Positions 33,112 to 40,779 of a stretch of 45,328 nucleotides of DNA are shown in pieces. The translations under genes and the position numbers were made by a program. Source of the stretch: Gorillibacterium massiliense. GTDB taxonomy: Bacteria > Bacillota > Bacilli > Paenibacillales > NBRC-103111. A model generated the notes under the pieces. It worked only from the letters and a program-made list of their open reading frames with translations. It was not told the DNA's origin and made no database searches. The DNA lies in the NCBI RefSeq assembly GCF_000455485.1, contig NZ_CBQR020000167.1:1-45328 (forward strand). Direction: 5' to 3'. Every line of letters starts with the position of its first letter. Position 1 is the first letter of the stretch.

Positions 33112-34578
33112 TTATCCTTGGCTGCTTGCGGTTAGGTGCTCGCGGATGATGCCGGACAAGATTGTTAATCCCTTTTCTAACTCTTGTAGCGAAGCGTAAG
33201 AGTAAGAAATCCGCAGGTAGTCGGCAGCAGAGCGGTCATAAAGCGGCCCTGGATTCAGCAGAATACCGGCCTTTTTTGCTTGTTCAAAAAGTGACCTCAT
33301 CGACACGGGCTTCTCTAGGCGAAGCCAGATGTAGAAACCGCCGGAAGGCTTGCGCCAGCGAGCGATATCGCGGAAGTTTCGCTCCAGGATTTCGAGGGCG
33401 TGGTCCCTGCGGTTGCGCAGATTTTCTCGCAAACGAGCTAAATGCATGTCGTGTCGACCACCAGCTAGCCATTCCCCAGCAGCCCATTGGGAGAGAGCGC
33501 TTGAGCCGTAATCGGTTTGCATTTTCACATCCGCCAGCCGCTCAATGACCGGCTCCGGTCCGACCAGCCAGCCGATGCGCAGTCCGGGACTTACGGATTT
33601 GGACAAGCTGCCGATATAGAGTACGTTACCGTTTTGGTCGAAGCTCTTGAGCGGCAGGGGCGGTGGAGAATCCAGCCATAGCTCGCGGTAGACGTCATCC
33701 TCGATGATAGGAAGGCGTTCCTCGTTGCATAGGCGGATTAACTGTTGCCTCCGCTGCTCAGGCATGACGAGGCCGGTGGGATTGTGGAAGGTCGGGATGG
33801 TGTAGATGAGCGATGCTTTGTATTGTTTTTGATAGGTGGGTACCAGCCAGGTTTCCAGACCGTCATCATCCATAGGAAGGCTCTGCAGCTTCATGCCGGC
33901 CGATTGGAAGACGGGGACGGAGTGCAAGTAGGACGGATTTTCCGCTAGGATGGTCGACTCTTTTCCCAGCAGCCCGATGGAGATGAGCTGCAGAGCTTGC
34001 AGCGCTCCGGAAACGATCAGAATGGAGGAAGCCGCCGCTTGGATGCCGATGCTTTTGAGCCTCCCTGCGATCTGCTGCCGTAGAAACAAATTCCCTTTTG
34101 GCTCCTCGTAACCGAGGGCAAGCTTCCGCTCCGTCCTACTTTGAAAAAGCTGGAGAATGTCATCATCCGGCAGCAGCTCCGGTGCTAGCTCTCCGGTGCC
34201 GAGGCGAATGATGCCGGGTACGAACTCAGCCAGGTTGATCTCCTGAATGGTGGGCATATTGGGTTGAGAGATCCCGGCGCTGACGTACGATTGCCAGTCA
34301 GTTGGCGGCGATGAGGCCATGAGGCTCCAAGTGGTATTGACGATGCGCGTGCCGCCGCCGGTTTTTCCTTCAAGGAGTCCCAGTGAAGAAAGCTCGTTCA
34401 GCGCTTCTACGACGGTGCTCCGGTTTACTCCGAAGGTTTCGGCCAAGGTGCGTTGGGAAGGGATAACCGTTCCGACTGTCCACTCGCCGTGAAGGATTTT
34501 TGCGCGGATATACTCTTCGATTTGCTTGTGCAAGGGGATCGGAGATGCTCGGTCCGGGGTCCAATCGATGGTTTTCAT
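33112..34578 (-). CDS. MocR-type regulator (GntR HTH fused to PLP aminotransferase)
   Basis: From the chosen start, 488 residues: a GntR winged helix (IPSQRTLAETFGVNRSTVVEALNELSSLGLLEG, about 38-70) followed by a fold-type I aminotransferase domain. The PLP-binding lysine is in GSLSKSVSPGLRIGWLVG. Like GabR or PdxR it should sense PLP or an amino-acid adduct. It diverges from a LysE exporter gene, the usual target of this subgroup, and a repeated site lies between them. The ATG at 34578 follows GGAGG; an ATG 27 bases earlier lacks one. Confidence 0.9.
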   Translation of the reverse strand: MKTIDWTPDRASPIPLHKQIEEYIRAKILHGEWTVGTVIPSQRTLAETFGVNRSTVVEALNELSSLGLLEGKTGGGTRIVNTTWSLMASSPPTDWQSYVSAGISQPNMPTIQEINLAEFVPGIIRLGTGELAPELLPDDDILQLFQSRTERKLALGYEEPKGNLFLRQQIAGRLKSIGIQAAASSILIVSGALQALQLISIGLLGKESTILAENPSYLHSVPVFQSAGMKLQSLPMDDDGLETWLVPTYQKQYKASLIYTIPTFHNPTGLVMPEQRRQQLIRLCNEERLPIIEDDVYRELWLDSPPPLPLKSFDQNGNVLYIGSLSKSVSPGLRIGWLVGPEPVIERLADVKMQTDYGSSALSQWAAGEWLAGGRHDMHLARLRENLRNRRDHALEILERNFRDIARWRKPSGGFYIWLRLEKPVSMRSLFEQAKKAGILLNPGPLYDRSAADYLRISYSYASLQELEKGLTILSGIIREHLTASSQG

Positions 34579-34619
34579 AAGTCCTCCGCTCGAAAAAGTC
34601 TTCATCCATTATACTCGTT

Positions 34620-34653
34620 ATTTGGTTGGTTCGAAAACCATCCATTTGGTTGG
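34620..34653. promoter_or_regulatory. Direct and inverted repeats between MocR and LysE genes
   Basis: ATTTGGTTGG is repeated exactly at 34620-34629 and 34644-34653, 24 bases apart, with an inverted copy (AACCATCC) between them. Direct repeats with a third, inverted site are the usual pattern for MocR regulators. On the minus strand a TATAAT (34608-34613) could be the -10 of the mocR-type gene. Confidence 0.65.
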
Positions 34654-34717
34654 AGACAGAGCTCGATCCCGCCGCTAAAATAAACGGAGATTGTAAGGGA
34701 GAGATGGAGGGCTTTGG

Positions 34718-35326
34718 GTGATTCTTGTTATTCTACATGCGGTGTTGTTGGCATTTGGGTTGATTATGCCCCTTGGGGTGCAAAATATCTTTATTTTTCA
34801 GCAAGGCGCGAGCCATGGAACCTTACGCAGGGCGGTTCCCGCTGTAGTGACGGCTGCATTTTGCGATACGCTGCTTATTGTGCTTGCGGTATCGGGCGTT
34901 TCCGTGCTCATACTGGCCAATGTCTGGTTTAAAACCATATTGTTGGCCGTCGGGGTCGTCTTTTTGCTCTATATGGGGTGGGCGACCTGGAGCAGCAAAC
35001 CGAGGGCCTTTGAGGAACAGATGGCTTATTCGCTGAAAAAGCAAATCACCTTCGCCGCATCTGTGTCCTTGATGAATCCCCACGCTATCATGGATACCAT
35101 CGGTGTCATCGGGACAAGCTCCATCGCATACAGCGGGTATGAACGGCTTGCCTTTACGTTATCCTGCATCGCGGTATCCTGGTCTTGGTTTACGTTTCTT
35201 GCTTTGATTGGTCGGATGGTGGGTAGGCTCGATTCCTCTGTGAGGATTATGACTGTACTCAACAAGTGTTCGGCGGTTATCATTTGGGCTGTCGCCGTCA
35301 TGCTGCTCCGTAGTCTTTTCACTTAA
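34718..35326 (+). CDS. LysE-family amino-acid exporter
   Basis: A 202-residue membrane protein with about six hydrophobic segments and LysE/RhtB features (AFGLIMPLGVQNIFIFQQG near the start; SLMNPHAIMDTIGVIGTSS near 125). It should export a basic or other amino acid. The start is GTG, seven bases after GGAGG (34706-34710). Control by the divergent MocR-type regulator is likely. The particular amino acid cannot be read. Confidence 0.88.
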   Translation: MILVILHAVLLAFGLIMPLGVQNIFIFQQGASHGTLRRAVPAVVTAAFCDTLLIVLAVSGVSVLILANVWFKTILLAVGVVFLLYMGWATWSSKPRAFEEQMAYSLKKQITFAASVSLMNPHAIMDTIGVIGTSSIAYSGYERLAFTLSCIAVSWSWFTFLALIGRMVGRLDSSVRIMTVLNKCSAVIIWAVAVMLLRSLFT

Positions 35327-35362
35327 TCGGTGTGTTTTGGTTATAGCGCCTAGTAGTCGAAT

Positions 35363-35405
35363 GGTGTAGAATGTAAGAAATTCACACCGCCCCGGCTGAC
35401 GGGGC
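35363..35405 (+). promoter_or_regulatory. Two-hairpin leader before the fluoride channel genes
   Basis: Hairpin one pairs GGTGT/ACACC and GAAT/ATTC with a single bulge (35363-35388). Hairpin two, directly after it, pairs GCCCCG with CGGGGC around GCTGA (35389-35405). The crcB fluoride riboswitch consensus is not recognisable. No T-run follows, so this is not a simple terminator. Confidence 0.35.
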
Positions 35406-35417
35406 ATCGAGATCGGG

Positions 35418-35831
35418 ATGGACGTTATGAACGGATTTATTGTCGGCATCGGGGGCATCCTCGGCGCCTTGGCTCGTTACGGCCTCGGTTTGGCTTTCGG
35501 TGCGCCTGACCCTTTTCCTATTGCTACGCTGATTACGAACTTGCTCGGATGTCTTGTACTGGGATGGCTTTTGGAGGCCTGGCGGCTGAAATGGCCGAAC
35601 CGGCTGTGGATCAAAAACGGATTCGGCACCGGGGTGATCGGCGCATTCACCACTTTCTCTACTTTGAGTGTGGAAACTGTACATCTGATCCAGGACCAGC
35701 ATGTGATGCTGGCTGCGCTTTATGTTATCGTTAGTGTGGCAGGAGGACTGCTGCTGGTTAGTATCGGCCGGGGAGTTGCACAGAAAATGTTCGCAACGGT
35801 TGAAATGCGGCAGGGGGAGCTGCGCTCATGA
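35418..35831 (+). CDS. crcB: Fluoride channel subunit FluC/CrcB (first of a pair)
   Basis: A 137-residue protein with four membrane helices and the FluC signature GTGVIGAFTTFSTLSVE near residues 73-89, plus the conserved Asn in LITNLLGC. FluC dimers expel cytoplasmic fluoride. Here two different subunits are encoded in tandem, overlapping by 4 bases, and probably form an antiparallel heterodimer. ATG at 35418 and ATG at 35427 are both possible starts; neither has a good ribosome binding site. Confidence 0.9.
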   Translation: MDVMNGFIVGIGGILGALARYGLGLAFGAPDPFPIATLITNLLGCLVLGWLLEAWRLKWPNRLWIKNGFGTGVIGAFTTFSTLSVETVHLIQDQHVMLAALYVIVSVAGGLLLVSIGRGVAQKMFATVEMRQGELRS

Positions 35832-36202
35832 GTTCCTTTTTCCATGTCGTTCTTGTTGCGGCCGGCGGTTTTGTAGGGTCGGTCAGCCGGTATTATGTCT
35901 CGCAGTTTGCTGTTAAGCGCCGGGTCTCGAAAATCCCGTGGGGTACTTTGTTCGTGAACTTGACCGGTGCTTTTTTGTTGGGGCTGCTCTATGGCGCCCA
36001 CTCTCCTTCATCCGTTCTCCTGTTAGCGGGGACCGGTTTTATGGGAGCTTATACGACCTTTTCTACCTTCATGCACGAAACTATGTCCTTTGCATTGAAC
36101 AAACAAGGCTATCTGTCGATGCTTTATTTGTGTGGAAGCCTCCTGCTGGGGATTGCTCTCGCATACGTGGGGATGCAGACAGGCGAAGGGCTGTTTGGAT
36201 GA
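35828..36202 (+). CDS. crcB: Fluoride channel subunit FluC/CrcB (second of a pair)
   Basis: A 124-residue four-helix membrane protein with signature GTGFMGAYTTFSTFMHE and conserved Asn in FVNLTGAF. The start ATG overlaps the stop of the first subunit (ATGA), and GGGGGAGC gives the ribosome binding site. It is clearly a paralogue of the upstream protein but not a recent duplicate. Confidence 0.91.
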   Translation: MSSFFHVVLVAAGGFVGSVSRYYVSQFAVKRRVSKIPWGTLFVNLTGAFLLGLLYGAHSPSSVLLLAGTGFMGAYTTFSTFMHETMSFALNKQGYLSMLYLCGSLLLGIALAYVGMQTGEGLFG

Positions 36203-36277
36203 ACGGGAAAAGTAAATCTGAAGGACTAGACAACAGAAGATAGAGATGAGGATTGAACTTCGGAGGTTTGGAAGGAT

Positions 36278-36853
36278 ATGACGACATTCGGTATAATCCG
36301 GCACGGGGAAACAGACTGGAACCGGGAAAAGCGGGCGCAGGGAATCACGGATGTGCCCTTAAACGAGGAAGGCTTCGCCCAAGCGCGCAAGCTGGCGGTG
36401 CGGCTTTCTGAAGAAAAGTGGGACATGATTTATACCAGTGATTTGGTCCGGGCGAAGGCAACGGCGGAGCTGATCGCGGAAGCCCTCGGCATCGAAGTTC
36501 GGGTAGACGTCCGGCTGCGGGAGAAAACTCACGGCCGGCTCGACGGCACGACGGTGGAAGAACGGATCGAGCGCTGGGGGGAAGGCTGGCGGGAGCTTGA
36601 CCATGAAGAAGAGTCCCGGGAGTCCATTGTCGCCCGCAGCATGGCTCTCTTGGATGAACTGACGGAGCGCTATCCGGACAAACGCATCCTGCTGGTCAGT
36701 CACGGGGCGTGGATCGTCGCGACGTTGGAAACTTTGCTAAATCCCGAGGAGCTGGTGTTTATCGGCAACACGTCCATCTGCGTTCTTGAGCATCAAAAGG
36801 GCGTCTGGACCAGTTCCCTTATCGGCTGTACGAAACATTTGGATGAAAAATAG
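36278..36853 (+). CDS. Histidine phosphatase (phosphoglycerate-mutase-like)
   Basis: A 191-residue cytoplasmic protein. The catalytic RHG motif is IIRHGETDW (His9), with the acid loop REKTHGRLDGTTVEE near 82-96 and the second His in LLVSHGAW near 147. This is the branch of the superfamily that includes CobC and small broad phosphatases; the substrate is unknown. It starts behind GGAGG and AAGGAT and ends at a terminator shared in position with the convergent stalk-domain gene. Confidence 0.88.
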   Translation: MTTFGIIRHGETDWNREKRAQGITDVPLNEEGFAQARKLAVRLSEEKWDMIYTSDLVRAKATAELIAEALGIEVRVDVRLREKTHGRLDGTTVEERIERWGEGWRELDHEEESRESIVARSMALLDELTERYPDKRILLVSHGAWIVATLETLLNPEELVFIGNTSICVLEHQKGVWTSSLIGCTKHLDEK

Positions 36854-36876
36854 GGCTGCCATTCGGCAGCCCTTTT
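36853..36876 (+). terminator. Terminator after the histidine phosphatase gene
   Basis: GGGCTGCC and GGCAGCCC form a perfect 8-bp stem with loop ATTC, followed by TTTT. Confidence 0.9.
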
Positions 36877-36894
36877 CATATAAGACGATTTTCG

Positions 36895-38478
36895 TCATGG
36901 AACGAACTTGATCGAGGAATCCTTGGAGGCTTGGAGCAAAAGCCCTTCGTCAGATGGAAATACGCGCGAGATCGTATCGGTCACTTTCAACTGCGGGTTT
37001 CCCGAAGCATCAAACCGGATGACGCCGTAATCTTCTTTACTGCCAAACCGGCAGACCAGTTGACCGTGCAGCACTTGCACTTCTGCGACTGGCTTTGCCC
37101 ATACGAGCGGATCTTCCCCGCTGGGATCGGCCCGGTACAGATCGAATTCCGTTGAATTTTTCTTGGTGGTGTAAAAGATGCTGCCGCCGATGCCATCAAA
37201 CCAGGCTACGGTATGTTCGGACTGTTTCGATTCCCCCGTACCGTCAAGAGCCGATGAGTACAGCAGCTTATCGGCGGACTTGACGTAATAGAGCTTGTTG
37301 TCGAGAATGCGGAACCAGGCGACAGCCGAGTTGACTATTTTCTCTGTCTCATTTGTTTTCAAGTTGATTTTGTATATCCGATTGGCTTCGGATTCGTCTC
37401 GTGAAGCCAGTATATATATATCGTCTCCAACGACATCGAATGCGTCGTCGCTGCCTAACGTCCACGTTTTTCCGTCGGTTGTGACGCCGTACATGAGATG
37501 AATGTTGCCGACTTTCATAGCCTTGGTGTTATCTTGTTCCGATGGTGTCAATAATAAGTTGTCGCCTTCGAATGCCCAATCGTTGAAATGGAGGATCAAC
37601 ATGCCGTAGGGGGTATCCTTGAAATCCAAATATCCGTTGAACATCAGTTTCGCTTTGCCGTCGTCGCTGATTTTCACGAATGCGTCGGAGCCCATAATAC
37701 CCTCACCACGATGATAGGTAAGCCAGAGGGTGTCATCGCGGATTTGAAAGGTTACCTTATCCGGCTGCCACTCATCTTTGACGAAAGTATACGAATAGAT
37801 CTCTGTCTTAGCCGACGGTTGCTTCGCAGGTGCCCGATATACATGGTTCGTCGTACCTTTCGTCTCTGCATAATAATAGTATCCTTTGAAAAGGGCGACA
37901 CCGTTTTTCCCGGCACTGGAGGGAAGACCGACAGTTTGCACTTGCGGATTATGAGACGTAATGCTGAGGCCGTTGGTGCCGTTCCATTTATAATCCCATC
38001 CGAATTCGTCATGGGCAAAGCGCCAAGTCAGTGGGATATAGGGGACATCTCGGAAGTTCAAAATCGGATAATTTTCTTTGGTATTGTCGATCTTCTTACC
38101 GTTGATCGTGTACGCCGATGAGGATATTTTCGCCGTTAAGCTGGCCGCATTGCGGTGCTCGGTCATATACGGCGCATAAGAGGAAGTCACGGGACCTTGT
38201 TTTATGGTCATGCCCTCTTTCGCCGACCAAGTGGTTTCCAAGCCAAACAGCCGGGTATCATACCACGTCAGCGGAATGTATGTGACATCGCGATAGACCA
38301 GCAGCGGATACTCCCGGTATTGATTTTCCACCGTATGGCCATTCAAGGTCACCGGGTAGCCCGGCAGCGTAACCTTGACGCTTCCGCTGGCGGCCTGACT
38401 GTGTCCCGCAGGACTGAGCAAGCTCATGCACAATGCGAAAGCGACCGTGATTGCGGTCCATTTTATTCTTATCATCAT
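36895..38478 (-). CDS. Secreted protein: two copper-amine-oxidase-like stalk domains plus propeller-like region
   Basis: The 527-residue precursor has a signal peptide (basic start, hydrophobic stretch to about 22, likely cut after SQA). Two copies of the copper-amine-oxidase N-terminal-like stalk follow (about 35-92 and 108-172), each ending in YREYPLLVYRDVTYIPLTW or KENYPILNFRDVPYIPLTW. The rest (about 180-527) is repeated beta-rich sequence resembling DUF5050-type propellers (GYYYYAETKG, DNKLYYVKSA, GGSIFYTTKK). No enzyme motif is seen. Such proteins are common in Paenibacillus cell envelopes. The start ATG follows AAAGGAGAT. Confidence 0.82.
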   Translation of the reverse strand: MMIRIKWTAITVAFALCMSLLSPAGHSQAASGSVKVTLPGYPVTLNGHTVENQYREYPLLVYRDVTYIPLTWYDTRLFGLETTWSAKEGMTIKQGPVTSSYAPYMTEHRNAASLTAKISSSAYTINGKKIDNTKENYPILNFRDVPYIPLTWRFAHDEFGWDYKWNGTNGLSITSHNPQVQTVGLPSSAGKNGVALFKGYYYYAETKGTTNHVYRAPAKQPSAKTEIYSYTFVKDEWQPDKVTFQIRDDTLWLTYHRGEGIMGSDAFVKISDDGKAKLMFNGYLDFKDTPYGMLILHFNDWAFEGDNLLLTPSEQDNTKAMKVGNIHLMYGVTTDGKTWTLGSDDAFDVVGDDIYILASRDESEANRIYKINLKTNETEKIVNSAVAWFRILDNKLYYVKSADKLLYSSALDGTGESKQSEHTVAWFDGIGGSIFYTTKKNSTEFDLYRADPSGEDPLVWAKPVAEVQVLHGQLVCRFGSKEDYGVIRFDASGNPQLKVTDTISRVFPSDEGLLLQASKDSSIKFVP

Positions 38479-38540
38479 TTCATCTCCTTTTCTCCAAATA
38501 GTTAAACGCTGACAATTGGGAAAAGTTACCTGTCATTCTA

Positions 38541-38592
38541 AAGAAAACAAAAAGCCTGCAACCGCAGCACTTTTCGGTCTGCGTACAGGCTC
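38541..38592 (-). terminator. Terminator after the FAD protein gene
   Basis: On the minus strand AGCCTG with CAGGCT and an inner CGCAG with CTGCG form a bulged stem followed by TTTTTGTTTT. Confidence 0.75.
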
Positions 38593-38630
38593 ATTTGGCT
38601 TAATATGTAATCTTCGAATAAACTACGGCA

Positions 38631-39194
38631 CTACGCTTTCAGTACATCGTGGTCTACATAACGCTCGCCGTTCAGCTCGCTGATCACGTTGATGGCTACC
38701 CGTGCGCCGTCGCCGGCGGTGATGATCGTGTGCAGGCTTACTCCGGCGCAAGCGCCCGCAGCCCATACGTGGGGAAGGGACGTTTTGCCAGCTGCGTCGG
38801 TGCTAACGACCGACTTCACCCGGGGTTCGGTGCCCGGTTTCGTTTCGATGCCGGCGCTCTCTGCCAATTGCAGCACGAGGCCTGTTGCCAGAATCAGCTG
38901 GCCGCCTTCGTATTTGCCGTTTTCCGTCTCCACCGTGACGCTGCTTTCACTAGCGACCAAGCTTACGGCTTTGTCCGACACATATTCGGCTCCGAATTTC
39001 TTCGCCTGGTTTTTGCCGATTTCGAGCAAGTCCGGTCCGGAAATATCAGCAGCGCCGTAATGGTTCTCAATCCATGCACGTTTCGTGATGCTTTGATCGT
39101 TGTCGATGATCAATGTCTTCTTGCCTGCTTTTGCCGTAAACAATCCCGCGCTTGAGCCCGCTGGCCCCGCTCCGATAATGATGATGTCGTACAT
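38631..39194 (-). CDS. Minimal FAD-dependent oxidoreductase (thioredoxin-reductase-like)
   Basis: Only 187 residues, against about 310 in thioredoxin reductase. It keeps the N-terminal FAD motif (IIIIGAGPAGSSAG), a GG-ATG segment (LILATGL) and the C-terminal FAD contact (LPHVWAAGACAG). The NADPH domain and the redox CxxC are missing; only one Cys remains, in GACAG. It may be fed electrons by a partner, use bound FAD only, or be a regulator. The reading frame is intact and starts behind GGGAG, so it is probably not a pseudogene. It stands alone between its terminator and an upstream 44-bp palindrome. Confidence 0.75.
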   Translation of the reverse strand: MYDIIIIGAGPAGSSAGLFTAKAGKKTLIIDNDQSITKRAWIENHYGAADISGPDLLEIGKNQAKKFGAEYVSDKAVSLVASESSVTVETENGKYEGGQLILATGLVLQLAESAGIETKPGTEPRVKSVVSTDAAGKTSLPHVWAAGACAGVSLHTIITAGDGARVAINVISELNGERYVDHDVLKA

Positions 39195-39316
39195 GGTAAT
39201 CTCCCTTCCCGGCTTTCCAGCCCTTCCAAAATTTTAAAGGTCCCTTTAGGGATTCGCCCTGATTTCATGATAGAATTGCAAATGAGGCATGTCAAATATA
39301 CCGGCCTCTTGTTTAA

Positions 39317-39360
39317 GATATCAGAAAGTATTAACTTCGAAGTAATGGCTTCCTGATATC
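39317..39360. promoter_or_regulatory. 44-bp imperfect palindrome
   Basis: The outer arms GATATCAG and CTGATATC are perfect. The centre ACTTCGAAGT (39334-39343) is a perfect 10-bp palindrome. Overall 17 of 22 positions per arm are symmetric. It lies between the divergent FAD-protein and MOSC genes and could bind a dimeric or tetrameric regulator controlling either. Confidence 0.45.
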
Positions 39361-39389
39361 GCAAGAAAAACGACCTATAAACGGGGTCT

Positions 39390-39416
39390 GTCTACATTGA
39401 ATGTACATCGATAGAC
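39390..39416. promoter_or_regulatory. Inverted repeats before the MOSC gene
   Basis: GTCTA and TAGAC are inverted 17 bases apart, enclosing ACATTGAATGT, itself a perfect palindrome about a central G. The site is 46 bases before the start codon. Confidence 0.3.
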
Positions 39417-39461
39417 GTTTTTCTTATAGACAGATACATAACAACTGGAGGATGAGCAGAC

Positions 39462-40109
39462 ATGAGCGGGACGAAGATCGTATCTCTTCTTGTAGGAAAG
39501 CCAGCTGCGTTAAGCCATAGGGAGAAAACCGTGGAATCGGGCATTAACAAGAAATTGGCTGTGGGTCCCCTCTATTTGACGACAACCGGTTTTGCAGAGG
39601 ACGGGCAAGCCGATCTTGTACACCACGGCGGTCCGGACAAGGCAGTCTGCGCTTATTGCCAGATCCATTATCCTTATTGGGAAAAAGAACTGGAACGGCC
39701 GATGCCCCACGGCTCCTTCGGTGAAAATACGACTTTGGCAGGACTGTCAGAGGATACAGTTTCCATCGGAGATGTATTCCGCATGGGCAACGCTCTGGTT
39801 CAGGTAAGCCAACCCCGGCAGCCTTGTTACAAGCTGGCTTGGAAACACGATCTCGTCGACCTCCCTTTGAAAATGGAAAGCACCGGCTGGACCGGTTTTT
39901 ATTTTCGCGTATTGGAGGAGGGGATGGTCGGCCTTGACGATGCGGTTGAGCTGGTGCGCAGCCATCCGCTGAAGATGACCATAGCCCGGGCAAACGAGAT
40001 CGCCTATCGATGTAAAGAAGATGCGGAAGCGATGCGCTCTCTTTTAGCTGTAGAGGAGCTTTCCGCCAGTTGGAAAACGATGTTGGAGCGCAGACTATCA
40101 GCCATTTGA
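39462..40109 (+). CDS. MOSC-domain protein (YiiM-like)
   Basis: A 215-residue cytoplasmic protein with the MOSC fold. Features are GFAEDGQADLVHHGGPDKAVCAY near 45-67, GSFGENTTLAGL near 86 and the conserved cysteine Cys122 in QPRQPCYKL, which coordinates molybdenum cofactor sulfur in relatives. YiiM-type proteins reduce N-hydroxylated purines using molybdenum cofactor; a similar detoxifying role is possible. The ATG follows GGAGG at ten bases. Confidence 0.87.
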   Translation: MSGTKIVSLLVGKPAALSHREKTVESGINKKLAVGPLYLTTTGFAEDGQADLVHHGGPDKAVCAYCQIHYPYWEKELERPMPHGSFGENTTLAGLSEDTVSIGDVFRMGNALVQVSQPRQPCYKLAWKHDLVDLPLKMESTGWTGFYFRVLEEGMVGLDDAVELVRSHPLKMTIARANEIAYRCKEDAEAMRSLLAVEELSASWKTMLERRLSAI

Positions 40110-40172
40110 CTCTATTCAATATTTTTGAGTTAATAAGAATGAGTCTAATCTTCCAAATCGAGGGGTGATATT

Positions 40173-40658
40173 TTGTTTGGAATCATGTTGTTTCTGCACT
40201 TGGCAGGCTTGGCTATTTGGCTGGGATCGCTTGTTGCAATCAGCGTTATGCTGAGCATTTTCAAGAAAAATTTGGACAAACCGGGACATAACGCAATCGC
40301 CCGCAGCACGATTCGGGTGTTCAACGTACTTACCCACCCCAGCGCTTTTATCATCTTGGTAACGGGTCTCGTGATGGTGCTAACCGAGGATTACGGCGAC
40401 AAGACGCCCTTCTGGCTGTTTTATATGCAGAATATCGGCGGGTTGATCATCATCGCGGTGATTGCGGTGCTGTCCATTTTCGGCAAAAAGGCGGCACGGA
40501 GTCTGCTCAGCGCCGATGCAGCGGGTGGCGGGAAAAAGTCGGTGGTTGGGGAAATCGCTGCAGCCGGCAAGAGTTTGTCCCTCATGGTGTCGTTAATGAC
40601 GGTTTCTATCGTATTGATTCTTTCGGTTGTGCTCATTGTCAGTTATCGGTTCGGATGA
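40173..40658 (+). CDS. Small membrane protein, DUF2269/CopD-like
   Basis: A 161-residue protein with four hydrophobic segments (about 2-27, 53-72, 85-104, 135-158) and histidines in LFLHLAGLAIWLGS and LTHPSA, a pattern seen in CopD-like and DUF2269 membrane proteins. The function is not known. The start TTG (40173) follows AGGGGTGAT; no ATG is available at that position. A terminator follows. Confidence 0.65.
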   Translation: MFGIMLFLHLAGLAIWLGSLVAISVMLSIFKKNLDKPGHNAIARSTIRVFNVLTHPSAFIILVTGLVMVLTEDYGDKTPFWLFYMQNIGGLIIIAVIAVLSIFGKKAARSLLSADAAGGGKKSVVGEIAAAGKSLSLMVSLMTVSIVLILSVVLIVSYRFG

Positions 40659-40691
40659 GATACTCTGAGATACATACTCAACAAGTTAAGG

Positions 40692-40730
40692 CGCCGGAAT
40701 CTGTTTGTGCGGATTTCGGCGTTTTCTTTT
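40692..40730 (+). terminator. Terminator after the small membrane protein gene
   Basis: CGCCGGAATC and GATTTCGGCG form a 10-bp stem (one wobble) with a 10-base loop and the tail TTTTCTTTT. Confidence 0.8.
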
Positions 40731-40779
40731 GTCAAACAAGGAGGCATAATGGAATAAACGATGAAAATGGGGTGTAGCG

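Noticed and set aside
35327-35417. A fluoride (crcB) riboswitch before the fluoride channel genes.
   Set aside because: The conserved GGCGATGG and pseudoknot segments could not be found; only two simple hairpins are present.
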